Source: Acanthaster planci (taxonomy: Eukaryota > Echinodermata > Asteroidea > Valvatida > Acanthasteridae). Taken from it: 64,000 nt of DNA. The stretch covers positions 328,178 through 392,177 of the forward strand of contig NW_019091442.1 in NCBI RefSeq assembly GCF_001949145.1, written 5' to 3'. Made by a program: the position numbers and the translations under genes. Below the pieces are notes generated by a model that saw only the letters and a list, made by a program, of their open reading frames with translations, was not told the DNA's origin and made no database searches. Below, piece after piece: positions 43,790 to 55,460 of the stretch. Within the stretch, counting starts at the first letter, position 1. The number at the start of each line of letters is the position of its first letter.

Positions 43790-45121
43790 GTAAGCAAGTT
43801 TGCTTTATTTCTTATATTAGAGTGTGTGCATTTGTACTTATGTTTCAGGTTGATCTTGCTTTCAGGCAAGCAGGATTGCTTACTACTCATTTGGAATTTG
43901 CTTCTTAAATAATGTATAGTTCTATGCAGCAAAACTAATCAGAAACATTGGTGTTGCATGAATTCTTTAAGGGGGGACAAAGCACTCAGCAGCAGCAAAC
44001 AGTGGAAAGGGATCATTTCTGAGGTATTTGCAAGCAAATTATCCCCATCCCAATTTTGTTCTAAATTTTGTTCCCAAAGGAGAAAATGCCCCTCCCCCAA
44101 TGCCCATGTTGAAAGAAGGACAACTTTTAGCTCTGAGACATGATGTAGTTTTACAAAAAAACTTGAAGAATAGGCAATCTTCTTACTTTACCCAAGTTCA
44201 GAAGGGAAAGAGTCCAAAACATCTTTTTTTTATCTCATCCAATTTAGATTGTTGTCGAAAATCACTGAATGAATCCACATACATATATTTCCTTTGTATT
44301 CTTCCTCACCTGTACAACTGGGTATCTTCGGATAGAAAATTGAATAAACCTTTAAGTGAGACTGTTTTAACCTAAATACTGATACAAAATACAAATTCAA
44401 AAAACAAATTTCTCAGTTTTCTTCTTATTAGTATGCTGCCATTCAAAATGCTCAAACTTTGTTATCAAAGGTCTTATTCATATCATGTTTTTACAAGATG
44501 GGAACTTACGGTATCCTTAACATGGAAGAATAACAAGCTACATGTAGAAATTTCCTTGAGTTGACTACTTGCCCATTTTGCTTGATTTCACCATATTTAA
44601 CCCCTTTTTGCGTATTATGGGCTGTTTATACTGACAAGCAGGAACAAGAAGTGTTGTTGGAAAGAGATTTACCATACAATATTTTAGATTTACACACAAC
44701 CCCTTTGATATACATATATCATTATGTTAACTTCTCAAAATAATAACACTTCACAAGAAGTTGCAAAGTTACAAGCCACACCCACTCTGACAGTTCCCAG
44801 CCAGTCTTTGAATGAATTGTACCCAACAAGACTACTAATTAGCCAGAACACACAATCACACTGCAGTGTCTGAAAAATCAATCAGCTTTCTACATGACGC
44901 AGTTTATCACTCTACCATTTGGTTTGTTCATTTTCAGTATAAACCAATTGAACCCACTGTATTCTATACTCTACTGGCCATTATTCTGTTACTATTCAAC
45001 TGTGTAAGTTGGCCATTAGCTGCTTTGAAACATGGGTCATGGTGATATCGCTAGTTTGATGCTCCGATACAGCTTCCTTTCTGCTCATGGCCAATATGTT
45101 TTTGTTTATTTGTTTGTATAG

Positions 45122-45262
45122 GTTGAGAGTTGTGGACAGGTTTTCTTTACCTTAGACGAAGGCAGCACCAAGTTCACTGATCTGATTCAGCTGGTTGAAT
45201 TCTACATGGTCAATGCAGTTGGACTGCCAACACCCTTACTTCATGCATGCTCCTCGGTTTGA
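45122..45262 (+). CDS. GRB7/10/14: GRB7/10/14-family adaptor, last exon (C-terminal half of SH2 and stop)
   Basis: After the acceptor 'tttgtttgtatag' the frame continues in phase 0 for 46 codons and ends at TGA 45260-45262. It reads VESCGQVFFTLDEGSTKFTD, then LIQLVEFYMVNAVGLPTPLL and HACSSV. This corresponds to YFSMDDGQTRFTDLLQLVEFHQLNxGxLPCLL in the vertebrate proteins. The C terminus lacks the basic CxRVAL ending but has the right length. The last intron is 1.3 kb. Together with the three previous exons this completes the BPS-SH2 half of the gene. Confidence 0.95.
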   Translation, partial: VESCGQVFFTLDEGSTKFTDLIQLVEFYMVNAVGLPTPLLHACSSV

Positions 45263-45415
45263 TGTAAATATGCATCATAGAATTTCAAAAGAATGGGTTC
45301 ATGTGTCCCGGTACTTTGACGACTGTAAGTTTATGGAACTTGCAGTCTGTGATGAGTGAATATAAAGAATATAAAGACGTAATATAAAGAATAAACACTG
45401 CTAAACATTATGCAC
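45263..45415 (+). terminator. GRB7/10/14: 3' untranslated region and polyadenylation signal of the GRB gene
   Basis: A canonical AATAAA lies at 45390-45395, 128 bp after the stop codon, preceded by several 'aatataaag' near-matches. The cleavage site is expected some 15-30 bp later. Confidence 0.65.
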
Positions 45416-46640
45416 TTTCTGGCTGGTTCTTATGTTGTATTCTGAAACACTCAACAGATGAATGAAACAAATGATTGCAGTATTTTAGCATAAGGTGCAG
45501 AATGTCTTACGAGCGTTTGACCATGGTATCGTCTGCTTGCTAGGTATTCAAAAATGTCCATTTTCTATTAGTCCCTATTTTAGGGCCATTTATGCCAAAA
45601 TGTATTATTAATTTTACTTTTTTCCTCTGAATTAGTAGGCCTTTACCTTGGGACATCCGAAAACAGTGCTTTTAAGAGGCACAGCTGATATTTGTGCCTT
45701 CCAGTAAAAAAAAAAAAGTCAGTTTGCTTTCTAAATAAAAACTTGTACTTGGGGCCCCTGTGCCCCAAAGCCAGTTAACGTCAGATTTGCTTACCCGAAA
45801 AAACTGCTGAAGCAGGTTTTTTATTCTTCAACCTTGCAGCTGTGCTTTTATCCAATCAAGCATGGAGCATCAATAGTACATCAACTGCAGAAATGAAAAA
45901 AAAAATCCTCTGTGGAATAAATAAGGTAAATTATGTGTGTTTACACATCATCCAGCGTCAGGTGGTTAAATATGGTCCCAGCATAAGCTATTTCCATATT
46001 TACAATCTTGAAGGATTGGCAAACAAGGGATAACAGCATTGCTTTTGCATCCGTGATTTCCATTGGTATATTGCTTTGAGGGCTCCACCAAAATGCTCTG
46101 TGGCCCAGTTTTGAGGCAATCATGAATTTAAAAGTCTATTTATTCTCAAAGAGAAAGCCTTCTTTTCAATTAGAGGACAGTCAGTTCTTGGGCTCTGATT
46201 TGAGTGGTAGATGAGCTTTCTGTCTTAAATTAGCCTCTCCGGTGCAGATTTTGCTGACCCTACCCTTTTCAGCCAAAGTGGAGTAGTACAGCAAAACTCT
46301 CATATATTTTATGACAGAAGCACCAAATTCGATTCAAAGCTAGAGTAATGCAATATAACAGTGGTTATTGGGAAAATGTAAATCTAGCTCGAAGGATTTA
46401 TCCTAGTTGGAGAAAAGGAGCGGTTAACTCTGGTTTCCTTAACCACAGGAGAACACAGGAATGTCCACACTTTCTTTATATGTACAACAGGTATTTCCGA
46501 GTGTATAGGGGCATGGCATGCATAGTGTGGACCTCTGCACAAAAGAAGTCCACATAATGTAGGGTGCAATGGCGTTGTGTGGGGGTGCGCTAATACATAC
46601 CTATTGTGGACTTGTGAACCAAAGATGTCTACATGATGCA
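45416..46640. other. Downstream of the GRB gene, no gene recognised
   Basis: No conserved coding segment or repeat ends seen on either strand. Confidence 0.5.
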
Positions 46641-46652
46641 GGAAAGGAAGAC

Positions 46653-46682
46653 GTCCTGTGGACTTGCACACGTCCACAGGAC
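46653..46682. repeat. 11-bp stem inverted repeat
   Basis: GTCCTGTGGAC (46653-46663) and its reverse complement GTCCACAGGAC (46672-46682) are separated by 8 bp. Several related 'tgtggac' and 'gtccaca' words lie within the previous 230 bp. Function unknown. Confidence 0.8.
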
Positions 46683-46889
46683 ATTTCCCCTTCTCTGAAA
46701 AAGAAGTTTAGAGGCATTTTAGGGTAGGGGTCATCTGTCTCAAGAGGAATAGCCGAGAAAACCTTGTACAAAAAGGCATCTGAAGATTGTGTTCCCAGTT
46801 CAAGAAAAATGAGTATTTTCCCCGAGTTTTCTTAACTGCACAAAAAGAAAGGAATGTCCACCGTAGGTATGTAAGGTAAGTGTGAGTGT

Positions 46890-47570
46890 CCAGAATATTC
46901 TTGTCAGCATGATAACTTGAGAATAACCTTTCATATGAACTTCTAATTTGTTTGCAGATTGCTCTTGGTAATCTTAAGAAGTCTGTTTAATTTGGATCCC
47001 AAAACACAAGGGTCAATGTCAGAATGGCTAAAAAACATAACTTTTGTCCGTGCAATAACTCGGGGAATACTTTGATTTTTATTAACTTCATATTTGGTTT
47101 GTGGATCAGTGTTGGTGATACTAAAATGCCTATTGAATATTGGTCCCAAAAGATCAAGGTTGAAATAGCTAAAACAGTAAAAATCTTGTCAACATGATAA
47201 CTTGAGAAATACCTCGTGTATAATTTTCAAATTTGTTTTGCGGACTGCTATCCATAGTTCTGCCAAGCCTATTGAATTCAAGAATGAAGGGTCAAGGTTG
47301 CAGTGCCTAAAACAAAAGAAATCTTCGCAGCATGATAAATTGAGAAATATTCTGCGTATGAATCTACATTTAGTTTGTGGATTGCTATTGATGATCTTAA
47401 GATGCCTATTGCATTTTGGACTCAAAGGTCAAGGTCACAATGGATAAAACAATAGGAATCTTGTCAGGGAGATAGCTTGGGAAATATGTAGCACAGAAAT
47501 TTCAAATTTGGCTTGTGCATGCTATAGCTAAGCTGACAAGCCTCTTGATTTAAAATCTTGAAGGTCGAGC
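46890..47570 (+). repeat. Tandem array with a period of about 140 bp
   Basis: The anchor 'ttgtcarcatgataacttgagaaatac' recurs at about 46911, 47054, 47196, 47334 and 47471 (spacings 137-143 bp). Each unit also has 'caaatttggtttgtggattgctattggtgatcttaagatgcctattgaattttggtcccaaaaggtcaaggtcacaatggctaaaac'. Five units, moderately diverged. Not related to the 147-bp family. Confidence 0.85.
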
Positions 47571-48640
47571 AATTTCCTGGCTATATCCAAGGCTTTTTCT
47601 CATTAAAGGGTTTGGTCACCCTTAATCCTGTGGCTCATTGTGCAATGAGCACAATGTAATGTGCATGTGCCATCTTTGTTGCGATTGGCATACTCAGCCA
47701 AACTGAGAAACGAATATGCAATACAAAAGGGTCAATTTAATCCACTCCTTTCTTAGTTGTGTCGGTACAAATATTTTGTTGTTGTTGTTGTTCACCTCTT
47801 CCACTAACATATAGAAGAGATATTTACACAAAATAGTGTTGACATGGTAAATTTTACACATCACAAAATTTGGTTAACATTCTCTCTAAAATATTATTTG
47901 AAATCATAGTATTCAAAATAGTGCTAAATGAAACAAAATTTAGAGTTATCCTGGGAGGCATACATTTTTTTTTATTTGTAAGCCTGTGGCACATCAGTTT
48001 AGATTGATAGGTTGATGCTTGAAATATTTCTTACAGATGTTTGGAACGTAAGGCAGTGCTCGTATCCACTTGCACTTGGTGCAGAACAGGTGGATCTGGC
48101 CAACGCATTGTCGGAGGTTTCTTCAAATTGTTGTAAATAGTGCAAATAAAAGTGCAAAAATGACAAACTCTAGGAACACAAGACAGTGTGGCGATGGTAT
48201 CGTATCCCAGCAGTACTACTGTATTATTAGTCAATGCCAGGCAATCATGACATTTTTTAAATTGCTCATTTCCATGACGGTGACAGTGTACACTGTAATA
48301 GCAGTAGGCCTACTCACTAATCTTGAGCTCATGAGTTCAAAAAGTTCAGGCAGGATCTTAACTGAATTTGGTAGTCGTGTACCAAAGGTCAGAATGAGTA
48401 CCTCTTTTTTCCCGATTTTGGGATAAAGGATTTCTTTTTGTTCTCTTTTGGCATTTTAATTCTTTTTTGGGGGGTGAAGTCTTTTTTGCAATTTTGCAAA
48501 AAAGGCATTCTTTTTGTCCTTATTTTAGTTGTTCAGGCCACTGGCTGAAACAGCATTTGTTTTAAAATTTGTCTTTTTTTCATAATTCTGTAAAAAAGCA
48601 TTCTTTTTATTTTTTGTGGGGGGGGCCTTTTTCAAAACTA
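47571..48640. other. No gene recognised
   Basis: AT-rich, with a short (gtt)n run near 47780. T-rich repeat units at about 48440-48620 resemble the A-rich array at 41.6 kb in reverse. Confidence 0.5.
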
Positions 48641-49090
48641 GTGCTTTGTTATTATCTAATGGACGATTCATGCTTAAATCTGTTATGGTTTATTTTTTCC
48701 GAATTCTGAAGAATAAAAGGACTTTTTATTATAACATCCAATATGATGATGTCATCGGCCCCAAATTTCACACGTGTTAATTGGGTTAAGATCATCATCC
48801 ACACCAATTTTCAGACGATTGGAGGAGTCCATGGTTTATTTTATATGGATTTTTAATAATTAACTCGATATTAAAAGTTCCAAAATTTCCTAAAAAATCA
48901 CTTGATGTTATTGTGACATTATTATTTTCACATTATCTTTGCTGTAAGGTGTGTGCTTGGTTCAACTTTGATGATGATCAAATGTAGTCGAGTAACCAAA
49001 AAGATGCCTCAAAAACATGCACAAAGTCAGCAGGCTGAAATAAATATTGACAATCAATAATAAGTGACTTGATGACGTCCTCATAATACT
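48640..49090 (+). repeat. Dispersed repeat segments of the 147-bp-associated family
   Basis: 'atctaatggacgattcatgcttaaatctgttatggtt' and 'cacaaagtcagcaggctgaaataaatattgacaatcaataataag' recur at 40770, 49270 and 38240. Confidence 0.65.
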
Positions 49091-49700
49091 GCTTAGATTA
49101 CAGGCAAATATTTCGCAGCTGTGGACACAGTAGCCAATGCACAGCATAAGAATGGGATTTTCGCGCTTACAAATATTGTAAGGAGGTTTTGTTGTCGGCG
49201 CTTCATCTGTGTCAAGAAGTACACGAGTTATGCACTCCATGCAGTCGACTTGTTTATAATATCCATCATCTAATGGACAATTCACGCTTAAATTGGTTAT
49301 GGTTGATTTTTAACCAAATTTTTAAGAAGCTTTTCAAAGTAACTGCTGGTCTAATGATGCCATCCACCCAAAATTTCATACATGTCTTAAAAGAGTAAGT
49401 ATCATCATCGACATCAATTTTCAGGCAATTTTGATAAACTTTGCTGCAGGCATCTATTCAAAATTCATTTTTAAGAGTTTTCAATCTGTCACCAGAGGGT
49501 GCTTGACAATTACGTGACATCATCACTAGACGATTTATGAAGAATACTACCCCCCAACAGAGTAACGCCACTGAAAGCAAGTTGATACCCGTTACCACTT
49601 GTAAACAATAAGCCCACTTCCGGTTTCGACCAGAAGGAAGGGTCACATGATTTGACCCAAATGAGATATATTGAAGACCAAATTATACTCTGCCACTTCA
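49090..49700 (+). repeat. Composite dispersed repeat block, copy 2
   Basis: It matches copy 1 (40440-41170) over most of its length, including 'gccaatgcacagcataagaatgggattttc', 'agagggtgcttgacaattacgtgacatc' and 'ggtttcgaccagaaggaagggtcacatgatttgaccc'. Confidence 0.75.
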
Positions 49701-50329
49701 TGCAAACAGAATGTTGTGGGAGGCCATGGTTAAATTTAAGCAGAGTTTTAAAAATTTAACATTTTATTTATTTAAATATTCAAAATTTGATAACTCACTT
49801 GATGATGTCATCGTGAGTTATTATTTTAGTATTCTCTTTGTTTTAAGGTTTGTGCTTGGTGTAACTTTGATGATGATCACAGATTGCTAAGTTGCCAAAG
49901 TGGTGCCTTAAAACGTGAACAAAGTAAATAGGCTGAAATAAATATTGAACCATCAATAATAAATCAAATGACTTCATTGTTCTAGACATACATGCATCTA
50001 TGGAAAGGGTCCTTCATTGGTAAAGGTATGATGAAGATCTAAAGTTGCAAAAACACTAAAGTAATGGGTAGAAAAACGTGCACAAAAGGAGCAGGGTGTG
50101 GGTCAGAGAAAATGGAAGAAATAAAACTTTAGGTATAGTCTATCTTCAGGACAGAGCAAAGGGCTTTTTTTATTGCATTTTCTTTTTTTTTTTCTTTGAG
50201 AAAAAGGCATTCCTTCATTGGAGACACCACCACATTTGGATTTCTCATTTCTTGCCCAAACATCTATCTAAGAGGTCCCCAAGTTTCTAGTAATATTTTG
50301 GTGACCTCACGATGAGGAAATATTCAAAA

Positions 50330-50860
50330 CCTTTCGGAGATATAACTAATTAAAGTTAGCACCCTTTACAGCATATCACCTTGTCTATAACATTTCCCAT
50401 TCCAGCTATCTACAAAATTTCAGCTCAATCAGATATATAGGTCACAAGATGTAGGGCTGTAAAGAATGTACCTTTAATGTCAAATGACCAGTCACATGAT
50501 GAAGTCCTTACGCCATCAGGCCAATATTTGTCAAAAGCTCTTCCCTTTCAAGATATCTGTAAAGTTTGAGATATAGTGCTGTACAGAGTGCACCTCAACT
50601 TCTGATGATGTCATCATTACATCAGGTCATTGTCCATCTAAATCCCTCCGCTTTCAAGATAAATGCAAGATTTGAACCCAAGCAGACAAGTAGTTCACAG
50701 GATATAGTGCACCTTTCACATCATGTTATTGGTCATCTCTTCATGTCATTTTTATGTTCACAAGGTCAATGATCATCTACAACACATCGTTCGATTGCAA
50801 CCTGCCAAGTTTTAATGTAATTGAATATGTACAATGCAAGTGAATGTTGTATTCATCAAG
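50330..50860 (+). repeat. Partial 147-bp-type array, forward orientation
   Basis: Units with 'cctttaatgtcaaatgaccagtcacatgatgaagtcc' and 'tttcaagatatctgtaaagtttgagatatagtgctgtacagagtgcacc' continue the family of 38.8-40.4 kb, more diverged. Confidence 0.65.
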
Positions 50861-50959
50861 AAAACAGTATGGAAGAAATTTTATTGGATGTAAAATAAGT
50901 TGGTCATTTGGTGTTTCATACAAATCAGTGCTAAACGTTGGAATAACATTTTGGTCATT

Positions 50960-51720
50960 TGGGACTCAATACAAAGTGATCTGACTTCAGCGCCACATGC
51001 ATTTTCAGGGCCCCGAGTATGCCTCATGCACTTTACCTCACACACTGTGCGAAGTCTTCGTTATAGGCAGACATAATGTGTTCAACCACATTGACACCAA
51101 TACACATTGTATAGTATAATGGGATTCCCAAGTAGGCAAATATAGTAAGGTGTAATTTTGTCATTGGCGCCTCATGTGTGTGAATAGGTGAGCCAGTCAT
51201 TCACTTGAAGCAATGGACTCTTATGTTTTAGCTATCAGCTAAAGGGTATTTCATGCTTATGCTTCACACGATTGATTTTTTAAAGAATTTGATGACAAAT
51301 GTGATGACATCGTCGCCCCCAAAATTCACGCAGGTATTGAATGGGTAAATGTCATCATATCCACCTATTTTCAGCCAATTCCACAAACCTTCACCAAAGA
51401 TATCTGTTCAAAATTCATTTTTCAGAATTTTAAACCTGTCGGCAGAGGGCGCTCGACAATTGCGTGATGCTATTAGCAGGTTTTTTGAAGAGTGCAATGG
51501 AGGGAGTTTATTTTAGCGCCATCTGTGCATGTCTGCATCGAAACAGAGGCTCCGTTTGTCGCGCACGCCATGGTGTCGACGCAGTACATACAGTATCCAA
51601 CATTTCTCCAACATTCTGTTTATGGCAAGTGCCAAAGTAAATTTGGGTCAATTCATCTTGTGTGGGTCAAATCACTTGACCCTTCCTTCTGGTCAAAACC
51701 AGAAGTGGGCTTATTGTTTA
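50960..51720 (+). repeat. Composite dispersed repeat block, copy 3
   Basis: The most diverged copy of the block at 40440 and 49090. It ends with a different segment (about 51490-51600, 'gcgccatctgtgcatgtctgcatcgaaac') that is also found near 6265-6380. The distal 'ggtcaaatcacttgacccttccttctggtcaaaaccagaagtgggcttattg' is the reverse complement of the end of copies 1 and 2, so the block end is inverted here. Confidence 0.7.
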
Positions 51721-52179
51721 AAAGTGTTCATTTTGCGATATTCATTCATTCATTCATTCTAAAGTTACAGCAAAGACCCTAATACAAAAATAAGTACAGA
51801 TTTATGTCATGATGATGTCATGATGATGATTTAATTATTTTTAAATACTCTGTATTTCATTTTTCCCATAGGTTGTACACATTTTTCAACTGCCAGACTT
51901 TGGCGCTCTGACTGGTTTCATATTGGTTCAGGCTTGTAGTCCTCCACGCAGGGAGGCCCCCCCCCGAACAAAATTGTCATAATAACATCATTAGGGGTCA
52001 TGTGACATGAGATAAACAGTGCAGTTTTTTCTGTAGGTTTTGTACGTGTTTTCTACTACACACTATTTACCCAACTTAATGAGTGAGTAGCGGTCAACTT
52101 CGGCAGAGGATTACTATGAGAACAAAAGAGAAATCAGGTTTTCTTACCCTTCTTTGTTTGATTTGAAATATACCCAAGA

Positions 52180-53110
52180 GTTTTAGAAAAAACATTGAAG
52201 TCAAATGCAAATCATGTGACATGCATTTAAAGGTGCAGGTTTTTATGCATAGGTATTTTTAGCCCATTAACTTTATACGTGTATGTTTTCAAGGCACCAT
52301 TTTGGTAATTAAGCGATCAATTGTCATCACAGTTACAGCCAACAAAGACCCTGATCTAAAAATTATGCAAAATTTATGACATCATGCTGATGTCATCTTG
52401 TGATTTTTTTTATTAATATTTGAATATATAATATTTTATTTTTCCCCTTAGGTTTTGTACACGTTTTTCTTCAACAGGCAGTTTTCGGCACTGTTATTGA
52501 TCAAGCTGACTATATTTTAGGTGCGCTCTCTCAGTCCACCAGCCTGAGAAAGTTCAAGACAACAAATCATCATGTCACCTGACATGATGTTGAAGGGGCA
52601 AACTTCCGATCTCCATATCTTCTGAAGCTTGTGTCCAATTAAGTGGACACTTTGCAGGTGCCTAGAAACGGAAATGTCACAGACAAAAATTTGAACCATA
52701 TGATTATGACATCATCATGCAACAGGTCATGTGACATAAAGAGTGCACTCTCCAAAGCACTATACATGTATTGCTGGATGTATGTGTCCGTTGGGTAACT
52801 TGTGGGTAGCTAGAAGGGATGTGTTATAGACAAATTTTACCTCATGTTATGATTTTAAGTTTAAGTCACGTGACATAATAAATGTGTACTCTTCAAAGCA
52901 AAATATCTCTCGAAGTACATGTCCGATGGGTTGAAACTTTGGAGATAGCTAGAAACAGAAGTGTGATAGATGAAAATTGACATTATATCATGTGGCATTG
53001 AATGTGCATCCTTGAAAGCACTATATCTTCTGAAGTGCATGTGCGAAATGGATGAAACCTTGCAGATCATTAGATAAGGAAGTATTATAGATGAGAATCA
53101 AAATATGTTG
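52180..53110 (-). repeat. 147-bp-type array in reverse orientation
   Basis: Anchors 'gtca(t/c)gtgacat' occur at about 52573, 52727, 52865 and 52985, each followed by 'aaagagtgcactctccaaagcactata...gtccgttgggtaac.ttg', the reverse complement of the forward unit. Spacings are less regular (about 120-154 bp). Confidence 0.7.
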
Positions 53111-53568
53111 TTGATATCACGACAACATCATCAGGATACAGCTCTCATCACTTTAAAGACTCATCATTCAAAACTGTTTTACAATGTCACATCGTAAAGA
53201 AATGTCATACTTAGGTGGAAAATGAACTGAGAAGAATTGAGACAGAAACAACTGTGTTCATTCACAGAAGAACATACCTCTTGTTTAATTTTTTAAAGTG
53301 CCCCATTGCCTTCATCCCCTCTTCCCTCTGTGCTGCACTTTGCATGTGAGCCTTCATGAACTGAGAACAATCATGGGCAAAATACATATTGGCTCGCTTG
53401 TTATATTTCATTACACTTTCCACAGGCCATAAAAATAAAAGCAATAAATTCTAAATATTGTCAAAAGTTAGATCTTAAAACACTTAAAAATGATATTCTG
53501 CAAAATACAACACAAAAAAACAATTCCAATCCTATGTAAAAGGGAATAAGCCAGAGCCACCACTAGAA

Positions 53569-53725
53569 AATAGTCTTCTGCTTTTAACCTACCCCAAACA
53601 GTCACTGAATATGCAAACTCCTTTACGTCTGATTCAATTCGCTAAAACGTCTGATCAACTGTAGTGCGCCCTCTAGTCCCACAATGCATAGTGGAGTGGC
53701 CTCGATGTTCGTCTTTGTTTTCCTT
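53569..53725 (+). repeat. Left inverted terminal repeat of DIRS copy A
   Basis: Reverse complement of 61260-61373 over about 110 bp, with the family core 'gatcaactgtagtgcgccctctagtcccac'. Confidence 0.85.
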
Positions 53726-54393
53726 AGCGTGATTCTAAATGGACATCTTGTTGACATCTTCGAGTTTATCGAGTTTCCGTTTCACTTCCACACCTTTGTG
53801 ATATTTTGATTAAACCATAACATATTGTAATAAACGTGCATTCCATATTTATGAGTAAATGTGTGTATTTTCTTGTTTTGGTGGTATTTTTCTCTTATGT
53901 GCGTGCATTCTATAGATTGTTGACTATGCTATTATACTACCAACTGATATACAGGGTCAATGGAGTGACCCTGGGATTGTTGGGTTTCCATGAAGCGGTG
54001 CGAGCGATCCAATACCACGGTCCCCCTCGTCCCTTGGTCTATGTATAGGGTTAACCGGATGACCCCGAGTTTGTTGGGGTTCAAGAGGAAGTGCCATCAT
54101 TCCGAGACCCCACATTCCCCTATAGACCAACAGGAGTCAGTCTGCAGAAGATCGAGTGGCATCTTTCTCAACTTGTGATTCCACAGCTCGTCCCTGCTGG
54201 CAATACCATCTTTGGTTCAATTCAGGGTTAGCCCTTGCCACTCTTCAAGGGTCTGAGCTGCAGTGCATGCGATATCCGAATGATCAGTTCCCCTACTTAA
54301 CACCGAAGCATCGCAGTCAACGATAAGTGAAGCTGCGCACTCAGGGTCGAAATTTGCCCGGCTAGCTGAGTCTGGGCGCAACACTTCAACACC

Positions 54394-54705
54394 ATGCGGG
54401 CACACCACCACCCGAGTCCGGAACAACAGTGCTCACTGGCTTCCTACACTGTCGGGGCTCCATACGTCACCCCGTCTTCTGGCTACCCTCTGTGCCTCTC
54501 TGGGAAGACTGCTTCTGCCTCTGCAGATCACCAGCTTTATGACAAACATCTTTTCACACAGAAGTTCGTGAAGGTGACGGAGTTGGAAGTTAAGCACATT
54601 GACACAATACATAAACTTAGCTTCCGTGAACCTTCACCTCATCAATCCCATCCTGATGGACGCCAGGTTCATCCCTTCAGCGTACCTGCCAACCTTGCCG
54701 AGTAA
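54394..54705 (+). pseudogene. Gag-like first ORF remnant of DIRS copy A
   Basis: A 103-codon open frame, Pro/Ser/His-rich at first, then more helical (KFVKVTELEVKHIDTIHKLS). It lies after the leader shared with copy B. Homologous DIRS sequence appears to end near 54700, where the nested insertion begins. No known domain. Confidence 0.4.
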
Positions 54706-55460
54706 AAAAATCGTGAAATGTGTAATATTTTTTCAAATTTACAATGTCAGAACTACATGTACATTGCGCGTGTTAAAAAATGTGCATTACCTGTTGAACT
54801 TGTAGGAAAAATCATTTTGCTCTCCCATTAAGACGCACAGACATTATTAATGGGACACTTTGATATTTGTCTCAATGTTTTTACATTACCGGGGGCACAT
54901 ACAAGTACATGACATACATATGCATGTATCATGTTTGTGTTTGTATGTGTCATGTACTGTTATTTGATTTTAAATAGTTATTAATTACAAGTAATTGTTA
55001 TTTATTTGCCTCCACCTTTGAGATTTGTACTTGTTGAACCCTTCACTTTTTCAAGCAGTTGTCTGGAGTGCTTAGTGGCATATCATGCTGTTCCAGCTGC
55101 AGCCATCATCACCCTCATCGTCATGAGTGCTCCCAGTGTTTAAGTGGACAAGCTTGATTTTAACTCAGTCTTCTTTTTTTGACAATAGTGTGAATACACT
55201 TTCACAGCCAGCATTACTGTGGTACATCACCAGTGATGCTTTGGCAATTTTCACCAATACATTGCATTTTGGTTTCCCTGTTGACATTTTTTAATTTGGG
55301 AGATCAAGTGCCAAGCTTTGTCCACTCTTGCCTCTTCCACTGGAAATGGCAGTTTGTCTACTTGATACTTCATGAATTGATCCTCCAACTCCTGTTTTTC
55401 ATCTTCAGAGATAAGCTTAGGAAACTGTTGGTAATAGAATTCCCTCTGTTGAATCTGATT

